From positions 1-19,837 of the forward strand of contig DATLCI010000048.1 of the NCBI GenBank assembly GCA_035526435.1: a stretch of DNA of 19,837 nt, in the 5' to 3' direction. The notes below the pieces were generated by a model. The model was not told where the DNA came from. It saw only the letters and a list, made by a program, of their open reading frames with translations, and did no database searches. Both the position numbers and the translations under genes were made by a program. This document shows positions 14,262 to 19,837 of the stretch, one piece after another. The stretch comes from DATLCI01 sp035526435. Lineage in GTDB: Bacteria; Acidobacteriota; Terriglobia; Terriglobales; Acidobacteriaceae. Position 1 is the first letter of the stretch. The number at the start of each line of letters is the position of its first letter.

Positions 14262-16277
14262 TTATTCAGTCTGGTTCAGCCACTGTTCATAGGCGTTGAA
14301 GTTGTAAGGACGATTGAGGAACTTCGTCACCAACTCCGCAGCCGGACGTGCGGCCCCCGGCTCCAGGATCATCTTGCGGTAGTGCATAGCGGTCTTTGGA
14401 TTCATCAAGCCGTCACGTTGAAACTCCGTAAGGAGATCACGCGCGATGACGAGCGACCACATGTACGTGTAATAGATGGCGGAGTAGCCATCCAGATGTC
14501 CGAATGCAGTTTGGAAGTGAGTCCCTTCGACATAATGGAATGGGGTGTATTGGGCGGTCACATTGCGCACCATCTCATCGGTATCGAGCCCTTTTGGATC
14601 GCGGTTGTAAAGGCCCAGGCTCAGTGCCGCAAGCGACATCTGTCGCCGCACGCCTAGGCCCTTGCCTACTTCGTTGCTGCGGCGCAGCTGCTTCACCATC
14701 TCGGCGGGGATCACTTCGCCGGTCTGGTAATGCTTAGCAAACAATTGCAGCGTACTTGGGGTCACCGTCCACTCTTCGAACATCTGCGAAGGCGCTTCAA
14801 TGAAGTCCCACTGGAAGCTGTATCCCGACCATTTGGGTTGTCCGGCAAAAATCAGGTGAACTGTATGCCCGAACTCATGAAAGAAGGTGCTCACATCATT
14901 TTGTGACAGCAGTGCGGGGCCTTTTGCGGGATCGGGGAAATTCTGTACCAGCGCCATCTCTGGCAAATGCGTCCCTTTACGGCCAGGGGTGACGAAGAAA
15001 TTTGCCGCGTGGCTGAATTTATTTTCCCGCGGAAAATTGTCCATGTAGATACGACCCAAGACGCGGTTGCCATCAACGACATCGTAGGCCTCAACGCTGG
15101 GGTGCCACACCGTTGCATTCTTGACCGGCCGGAATTCCACCCCGTACATCTTGCCGGCAATGCCCAGGAGGCCGTCGCGGACGCGGGTGTATTCGAAGTA
15201 CGGGCGCACCGCCTGTGAATCGAACTTGTACTTCGTAGACAGCAGCTTCTCATTGTAAAAAGCCGAATCCCACGGCTTCACCTCAGTCGCAGTGGGGTCC
15301 ACGGTTTTCGCTACGTCGAGCAATTCCGCATAATCAGCCTTCATGCGTTTATCGGCGGCAGCAGTGATCTTGGCAATGAAGTCGGCGGCATTCTGTGCAT
15401 TACCGATCATCTTGGTCTCAGTCACATACTCCGCCCAGTTCTTATAGCCGAGAAGCGTGGCTAGCTCATGGCGCTTCCACACCATTTTGTTGAGCACATC
15501 CATGTTTTCGGGAAATGCGCGTTGGTTATATGCGCGATAAAGCCGTTCGCGAGCGGCTGAGCTCTTGGCATACTTCATGAACGGCTGATAGTCGGGATAG
15601 GTGGTGTTGATGCTGATCTTGCCATCGGCGCCTGGCTGGTGGGATTTCTTATAGTCGTCGGGGAGACCGTCCAATTCCTCCACAGTGAATTGTGCGCTGC
15701 GAACGCCAGCGGCGATGTTCTTGCCGAATTCCTGCCCGATCTTGGTGAGCTCGTCATTCAGTAACTTCACCTTGGCGCGCACCTCCGCGCTTTTATCCAC
15801 GCCGGCGCGGCGGAAGTCCGTCAACGTCTGCTTCACCAGATACTGCGTCTCCGGATCGGCGGCTTTAACGTCGAGCCCAACGATAGCGTCATAGACCCCG
15901 CGATCAAGAGAGATAGACGTGGCCAGGGCGGATACTTCCTGCCCGCACTTCTCGCCGGCGGTGCGCATTTCCTGGGATGGCTGTACCTGCTGCGTGATGT
16001 CGGCGCGATTGGCGGCATAGCTCAGCGCCAAGTTGGCATTGTCCAAAGCTTGCAGGGCTTGATTGGCATTTCGCGGGGACTTCATCGCTTTCAAACGAAC
16101 AATCTCCCGGTTGGCATAGTCCATATCGTTTTTGCACGCGGAGTTAAAATTCGCCACGGTGCCTGACACGATGGCCGCGCCGGGAAATTGCGGATTAAGC
16201 TCGGTCTTTTGCGCAAAAGCTGCGCTGGATAAAACCATCACGGACAGTGCGGCCATGAGCCGCCGGGAAAACAACAT
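14262..16277 (-). CDS. Secreted M3-family (thimet-type) oligopeptidase
   Basis: A 671-residue zinc metallopeptidase. The N-terminus MLFSRRLMAALSVMVLSSAA with cleavage after AFA (residue 22) is a Sec signal peptide, so it should be periplasmic or exported, unlike the cytoplasmic E. coli Dcp/OpdA. The zinc motif is HEFGH (His467, Glu468, His471), with the third ligand Glu494 in WDFIEAPSQ. That spacing is two residues shorter than in rat thimet oligopeptidase. GYSAIYYTYMWS near the end is the substrate-binding tyrosine loop of the family. It trims short peptides. Start is strongly supported by GAGGAGGGA six bases upstream. A promoter candidate and a clear terminator frame it as a single-gene unit. 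Confidence 0.95.
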   Translation of the reverse strand: MLFSRRLMAALSVMVLSSAAFAQKTELNPQFPGAAIVSGTVANFNSACKNDMDYANREIVRLKAMKSPRNANQALQALDNANLALSYAANRADITQQVQPSQEMRTAGEKCGQEVSALATSISLDRGVYDAIVGLDVKAADPETQYLVKQTLTDFRRAGVDKSAEVRAKVKLLNDELTKIGQEFGKNIAAGVRSAQFTVEELDGLPDDYKKSHQPGADGKISINTTYPDYQPFMKYAKSSAARERLYRAYNQRAFPENMDVLNKMVWKRHELATLLGYKNWAEYVTETKMIGNAQNAADFIAKITAAADKRMKADYAELLDVAKTVDPTATEVKPWDSAFYNEKLLSTKYKFDSQAVRPYFEYTRVRDGLLGIAGKMYGVEFRPVKNATVWHPSVEAYDVVDGNRVLGRIYMDNFPRENKFSHAANFFVTPGRKGTHLPEMALVQNFPDPAKGPALLSQNDVSTFFHEFGHTVHLIFAGQPKWSGYSFQWDFIEAPSQMFEEWTVTPSTLQLFAKHYQTGEVIPAEMVKQLRRSNEVGKGLGVRRQMSLAALSLGLYNRDPKGLDTDEMVRNVTAQYTPFHYVEGTHFQTAFGHLDGYSAIYYTYMWSLVIARDLLTEFQRDGLMNPKTAMHYRKMILEPGAARPAAELVTKFLNRPYNFNAYEQWLNQTE

Positions 16278-16338
16278 GGGAAGTCCCTCCTCGGGAACGA
16301 TGCAATGGGGCAGATAGTGCTCTGGATTCAGACTTCAG

Positions 16339-16368
16339 ATTCTAGATTGGGAAAGCGCCAGATTTGAA
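16339..16368 (-). promoter_or_regulatory. Candidate promoter of the M3 peptidase gene
   Basis: On the minus strand TTCAAA (16368-16363), an 18-bp spacer and TAGAAT (16344-16339) form a sigma-70-like pair. The start point would be near 16332, giving a leader of about 55 nt that includes the strong Shine-Dalgarno. This is the best -35/-10 pair in the window, but each hexamer departs from consensus. Confidence 0.4.
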
Positions 16369-16395
16369 AAAATGTTAGACGACTGGGACGAACGG

Positions 16396-16776
16396 TCATC
16401 CGCCAATGAGCAGCTTGTACTGAGCGTCAGCGAGCGCCACTACGGAGAGGCGTCCTTGGCGGACTAATGGCGAATCAGCGAATGTGACCTTGCTCTTGAT
16501 CTCCGCCAGGGTCAGGGGCTTGGCGATGGCCTTGCCACCCTTGATAGTCACAAGCGGTGTCTTGGGATCTTTCGTATCGACCGACACCACTGATGCCGTA
16601 CCCACCGCGCTCTTTTCGTCGCTGGTGTGGTAGATCACGAGCTCGTCTCCCGGCTTCATTTCGCGCAGATGTTTTACCGCGACAGGGTTGGTGACCCCGT
16701 CCCAGACGGTCTGGCCATCTCGTTGGAGGTCTGAAAAGGAATAAACAGAGGGCTCGGTCTTAAGCAGATACTTCAT
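16396..16776 (-). CDS. EVE-domain (PUA-like) protein
   Basis: A 126-residue single EVE domain. It opens with KYLLKTEPSVYSFSDLQRDG, followed by TVWDGVTNPVAVKHLREMKPGDELVIYHT and ends with RQGRLSVVALADAQYKLLI, all standard positions of the family (human THYN1 homologues). EVE proteins have a PUA-like pocket and are thought to bind modified bases in DNA or RNA; the bacterial stand-alone form has no settled role. Here WDGV is followed by TNPVAVKHL where many homologues have an RNYQARN-like stretch, so the pocket may differ. The ATG lies inside the end of the upstream FMN-enzyme gene, a 17-base overlap in another frame, indicating co-transcription and probably coupled translation. Confidence 0.92.
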   Translation of the reverse strand: MKYLLKTEPSVYSFSDLQRDGQTVWDGVTNPVAVKHLREMKPGDELVIYHTSDEKSAVGTASVVSVDTKDPKTPLVTIKGGKAIAKPLTLAEIKSKVTFADSPLVRQGRLSVVALADAQYKLLIGG

Positions 16777-18250
16777 TGCTTAATTTATGCAGAAGGGCCG
16801 GGGCCGCGTCAACCTGACCAGCCAGCAGTTTCGAGATCACGTCATTGGCCGTGTATGAACTCGCGCCGGGAGCAAGGAATTCGGAAATACCGCAGAGGTC
16901 GTCTCCGGAAGTCACCAGGGCGGACTCAATGTGCTTTCCAGCGCGAGCTTGTGGATGTCCGATGTTCGCTACCAGCGCATTGCAAATGCACTTTCTGCCG
17001 ACGGTGTCTTCTATTTTGCCGCCCTTCGATAGATAAACGCTCACCGGCTCTCCGGCACACCGAAATCCAACGTCACCCTGGGGGGTACGGTAGGCTTCGC
17101 GCAAATAGCCTAAGTCGCAGATGCGGGGACGAGCCTGGTAGACCGTCTCTTCTGACAGTGAACCCTTGACGGGGACGACCTTGAAGGGGAATCCGGTCGG
17201 AGAGGCCAAAGGATCCGTAAAGACACGGATCATGCCTTCCCGCGCTTCCGCGATGAGGGCATTTTTGAACTCGTCTTTCAAACCGGATTCTTTACAGAAA
17301 GCAAAAGGGGTTCCTACCTGTACGCCCGCTGCTCCCCAACTCAACGCATGCTGCAGGCGTCCTGGGGAGCCGAAACCTCCGGCCAGCCAAAAGGGCAGCG
17401 CAAGCTCGCGCATCTTGGCTAAATCAACTTGATCGCGCTCGCCATATATTGGCTCCCCGGAGGTATTGAGATTTAGCTTTCCGCGGGGAGGCGCATTGTG
17501 TCCTCCCGCCGTGGGACCCTCGACGATGAAACCATCTACTTTGCCGTTACTCTTCTTTGCCAAGGTGGCCGCAAGAACGTGGGAAGAAACGATAGCGAGG
17601 AACTTAGGGCGAGCAAGCGCGGGCAATTGAATCGGTATGTAGTCTTTAGGGTTAAATACCAGTGTAGTGGTTTCACCCTCCTGCGCGCCGGCGACGTGCA
17701 GCGGATATGAAGCTGTCTGATGTTCGGTGAACAAATCAAGGATGCCGGGGATCTTCGCTGGTATCCCGGCTCCCATCAGGATGTATTGGACGCCGGCGAG
17801 CATGGCTCCATAAATGGCAGGCAGGTGGGGGATCTGGATCTTTTCGAGATAATTGATGCCCACGGGATTGGAGTGACCGATTTTGGCCAAGCTCACTTCT
17901 ACAAAATTGGCGACGATAGAAAGTTCGTTCAACTCCCGCGGGCCGTCGACCGACTGCATCGGCAGGGTGACGTAGGAGTCTTTCGCGCTCTTACCGCCCG
18001 GGATGAAATATTCCCCCCAAACTGCTTCCGCAAGCTCGGGGTAGGGGAACCTATCGAGGGCACGGCGCACATGCCCGCCCGGGTCGCCATCTTGTAAGCG
18101 TCGAACCATCACGTTATCGAGTGCGGTTCCGGAGACGACACCAAGTTGTCCGAGCTTGGAAACGGCTCGCGCCAGCCGCCAGCTCGAAATGGCAACGCCC
18201 ATGCCGCCCTGAATGATCTGTGGATTGTCGCTTTCGGTAAGGATTCCCAT
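16760..18250 (-). CDS. Nitronate monooxygenase-like FMN enzyme with Cys-rich C-terminus
   Basis: A 496-residue TIM-barrel protein of the nitronate monooxygenase/2-nitropropane dioxygenase superfamily. FMN-related motifs are QGGMGVAISS (14-23), EGPTAGGHN with the catalytic-type His251, FWLAGGFGSPGRL (287-299) and GAAGVQVGTPFAFC (306-319). It is longer than classical nitronate monooxygenases (about 320-360) and carries a C-terminal extension with Cys378, Cys398, Cys421, Cys423 and Cys453. The overall form also resembles the PfaD-like enoyl reductases of polyunsaturated fatty acid synthesis, but no pfa genes are present. The start ATG 18250 has AGGA very close (2 bases), so ribosome binding is weak. 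Substrate unknown. Confidence 0.88.
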   Translation of the reverse strand: MGILTESDNPQIIQGGMGVAISSWRLARAVSKLGQLGVVSGTALDNVMVRRLQDGDPGGHVRRALDRFPYPELAEAVWGEYFIPGGKSAKDSYVTLPMQSVDGPRELNELSIVANFVEVSLAKIGHSNPVGINYLEKIQIPHLPAIYGAMLAGVQYILMGAGIPAKIPGILDLFTEHQTASYPLHVAGAQEGETTTLVFNPKDYIPIQLPALARPKFLAIVSSHVLAATLAKKSNGKVDGFIVEGPTAGGHNAPPRGKLNLNTSGEPIYGERDQVDLAKMRELALPFWLAGGFGSPGRLQHALSWGAAGVQVGTPFAFCKESGLKDEFKNALIAEAREGMIRVFTDPLASPTGFPFKVVPVKGSLSEETVYQARPRICDLGYLREAYRTPQGDVGFRCAGEPVSVYLSKGGKIEDTVGRKCICNALVANIGHPQARAGKHIESALVTSGDDLCGISEFLAPGASSYTANDVISKLLAGQVDAAPALLHKLSNEVSA

Positions 18251-18310
18251 ATTCCTGATTGTTTCAGAAATAAAACGCCCTAATTGTCAGAGTTATGTAA
18301 TGTTCGCCCG

Positions 18311-18326
18311 CGTGACAGGCGTCACA
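18311..18326. promoter_or_regulatory. CRP/FNR-like palindrome upstream of the FMN enzyme gene
   Basis: Read on the minus strand: TGTGA-CGCCTG-TCACG, matching the TGTGA-N6-TCACA core of CRP sites at nine of ten positions; inside it GTGAC-N4-GTCAC is a perfect inverted repeat. It lies about 60 bp before the ATG at 18250. The rest of the 18251-18410 gap shows no clear promoter. One palindrome of this size can arise by chance, and no regulator gene is nearby. Confidence 0.3.
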
Positions 18327-18410
18327 TACAAACGCAGGTTTTTAAGGACGGAAAAAGCGAGTGAAAACAAAGTGGCCACTGGCTGGTCATTCGCAGTGCC
18401 GATATATCCG

Positions 18411-19388
18411 TTACTCGAGTTTGATCTTCGCAGTGCGAATCACACCCGCGTATTTGTCCGTTTCCCTAACGATGAAGCTGCCGAACTGAGCCTGCGAACC
18501 GCGAATCGCGGATGCGCCAAGCTCTGCTAGCCGCGCCTTAATGCGGGGACTCTCGAGGCCGGCATTCACCTCGCTGTTCAACTTTTCTATGATGTCGGCC
18601 GCTGTTCGCTTTGGTGCGCCTATCCCGAACCAAGACGCTGCCTCATAACCCGTGACAAGTTCGCTGGCCGCGGGCACGTCCGGCAATGCTTCCGATCTCG
18701 AGGGTGTCGTGACCGCTAACGGGATCAGTTTTCCCCGTCGGATGTGCGAGATCGACGATGGCATCGGATCGAACATCGCGTCGATCTTGCCGACTAATAA
18801 GTCCGCAAGTGCAGGAGTCGAGCCGAGGTAAGAGACCAGTGTGAAATCAGCACCTGTCATCATCTTAAACAGCTCGATCGCCACGTGCTGCGGCGTGCCT
18901 TTACCGGCAAACCCGATCTTGAGTTTGCCCGGATTGGCTTTCGCGTAGGCGATAAACTCCGGAAGAGTCTTTGCCGCAACCGAGGGATGCACCTCGATGA
19001 CGAGTGGGACGCGCCATAGGCTGGCCACCGGAGCGATATCCCGCGTGAAATTGTAATCGAGCCCCTGAAAAAGGTTCGTGTTAATGGTGTTCACGGGCCC
19101 GCAAACGAGCAGCGTACAGCCGTCCGGCGCGGCCCTGACGACCGACCTCGTCGCGCGGTTTCCACTCTCGCCCGGCCGATTATCGACGACGAATGGCTGC
19201 CCCAGTCGCTCCGCCAGCCATGGCGCAATAATGCGCGCGGCAATGTCGACCGGGCCACCTGCCGGAAATCCCACCACAAGCCGTACCGGCCGTGATGGAT
19301 AGGGTTGACCAGCAAAAAGCCGAGGCGAGAGCGGGGTAACGATTGCGGCTGCTGCCAAACGCAAAAAGTGTCGCCGATGCAGTTGCAT
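18411..19388 (-). CDS. Bug/TctC-family periplasmic solute-binding protein
   Basis: A 325-residue tripartite tricarboxylate transporter receptor. ATG 19388 is chosen because it yields MQLHRRHFLRLAAAAIV, a twin-arginine-type export signal (Arg5-Arg6) with likely cleavage after LFA (residue 26), and GGGG lies six bases upstream. An in-frame ATG at 19454 would add 22 residues of no recognisable kind. Family motifs: YPSRPVRLVVGFPAGGPVD, then GKGTPQHVAIELFKMMTG and PYRG-like LVSYLGSTPALADLLVGKID, then PLAVTTPSRSEALPDVPA. It binds a small carboxylate in the periplasm. No TctA/TctB membrane genes are in the window, so it is an orphan receptor, as is common for this family. Ligand not predictable. Confidence 0.92.
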   Translation of the reverse strand: MQLHRRHFLRLAAAAIVTPLSPRLFAGQPYPSRPVRLVVGFPAGGPVDIAARIIAPWLAERLGQPFVVDNRPGESGNRATRSVVRAAPDGCTLLVCGPVNTINTNLFQGLDYNFTRDIAPVASLWRVPLVIEVHPSVAAKTLPEFIAYAKANPGKLKIGFAGKGTPQHVAIELFKMMTGADFTLVSYLGSTPALADLLVGKIDAMFDPMPSSISHIRRGKLIPLAVTTPSRSEALPDVPAASELVTGYEAASWFGIGAPKRTAADIIEKLNSEVNAGLESPRIKARLAELGASAIRGSQAQFGSFIVRETDKYAGVIRTAKIKLE

Positions 19389-19698
19389 GTTGCACCCCTT
19401 TTCAAGGAAGCGCGCGCCTGTGTTCGATGCATCAAGCACGAAACAGGCTTTCATCGTCTTCGAGAAGGCCCAGAACGGAAGTCAATACTCGCACGGAAAA
19501 GGGGAAATGCAAATGGCTGACTGGAGAAGCACCAAATCTTGGCCCGGGTTGCCCAAGCAGGTTTTCGGGCCGCTAGGCTGATCCGGTTCATTACAAGAGC
19601 CGCCCGTCCGTGAGGCGGCAACAACGGCCCGGAAGAAGGGCAATCGCGATAAGTCAACGACTTGCTATAGAGACGGCTTAGACACGTTCGCAGTGCAA
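19389..19698. other. 310-bp non-coding gap between ssrA and the Bug gene
   Basis: No credible gene; short open frames here are not protein-like. It holds one hairpin, GCCGCC / GGCGGC (arms 19599-19604 and 19614-19619, 9-nt loop), about 80 bp after the tmRNA 3' end. It lacks a T-run, so it is at best a weak or Rho-dependent terminator. Two TTGACT hexamers on the minus strand have no matching -10 box. No integrase, repeat or second copy of the tmRNA 3' end was seen. Confidence 0.5.
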
Positions 19699-19837
19699 TG
19701 GTGGAGGCGGCGGGAGTTGAACCCGCGTCCGAAAAAGTTACTGGCAAAGCGACTACATGCTTAGTCGAGTTCATGCTTCCGGCCTTCACCGGAAACGTTC
19801 GCGGGCCGCGCTCAGAACCGACAAGAAACGCGTACCG
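19699..19837 (-). ncRNA. ssrA: tmRNA (ssrA), 3' part only
   Basis: Read on the minus strand, the end of this stretch is GGACGCGGGTTCAACTCCCG followed by CCGCCTCCACCA. That is the T-arm (GCGGG/CCCGC around TTCAACT), acceptor 3' strand and encoded CCA of tmRNA, near-identical to the E. coli molecule. Upstream, GACTA-agcatg-TAGTC (19766-19751) and a TTCCGG/CCGGAA hairpin (arms 19794-19789 and 19782-19777) fit the late helices and pseudoknot of tmRNA. The tag-peptide frame and 5' half lie beyond the window edge. tmRNA with SmpB rescues stalled ribosomes. The RNA ends at 19699. Confidence 0.93.

Noticed and set aside
19451..19789. 112-codon minus-strand frame across the ssrA 3' end
   Set aside because: It overlaps a structured RNA gene and has no protein features.
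1..19837. CRISPR array, insertion sequence, prophage or defence island
   Set aside because: No regularly spaced repeats, transposase, integrase, phage structural or restriction genes are seen; genes are densely packed housekeeping or metabolic types.

Overview
The window (about 55-60% GC by eye) is compact bacterial chromosome from a soil-type diderm. I infer Acidobacteriota (Terriglobia/Koribacter-like). The grounds are a TonB receptor with an N-terminal carboxypeptidase-regulatory-like domain, a dnaX-ybaB-recR operon, coproporphyrin-type haem synthesis (HemQ) in an outer-membrane-bearing cell, secreted M3 peptidase and frequent GTG starts. No taxonomic marker is complete, so the assignment is an inference. 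Nothing looks like a phage, IS element or CRISPR array.

Layout. 1-2180 (+): molybdopterin oxidoreductase of the FdhF/YdeP-like alpha-subunit type, cut at its 5' end by the window edge. 2287-2658 (+): stand-alone receiver domain. 3254-5403 region (-): dnaX, ybaB/ebfC and recR, coupled by two TAATG stop/start overlaps. 5507-6423 (+): DinB-fold protein and a STAS anti-anti-sigma factor. 6425-6874 (-): small SET-domain methyltransferase with post-SET cysteines. 7037-8932 (+): msrA and a CstB-like persulfide dioxygenase/rhodanese, probably an operon for sulfur and oxidative damage. 9037-10098 (+): radical SAM enzyme of unknown substrate. 10175-10240: two AT-rich palindromes resembling Fur boxes. 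10255-13348 (+): siderophore-type TonB receptor and a SAM methyltransferase. 13349-14185 (-): hemQ/chdC. 14262-16277 (-): secreted M3 peptidase with its own terminator. 16396-18250 (-): FMN-dependent nitronate-monooxygenase-like protein overlapping an EVE-domain gene. 18411-19388 (-): Bug/TctC-type solute-binding protein. 19699-19837 (-): the 3' end of tmRNA (ssrA).

How it fits together. Three modest functional groups are visible: DNA replication/repair (dnaX-ybaB-recR), sulfur/redox defence (msrA and the CstB-like enzyme), and iron/haem (Fur-like operator, TonB receptor, HemQ). The rest are single genes. I see no convincing new multi-gene system. The best leads are the Fur-like double operator, the orphan radical SAM enzyme with a C-terminal cysteine cluster, the eukaryote-like SET protein, two start codons with a -10 box at leaderless distance and no Shine-Dalgarno, and three convergent gene pairs whose stop codons touch or overlap.
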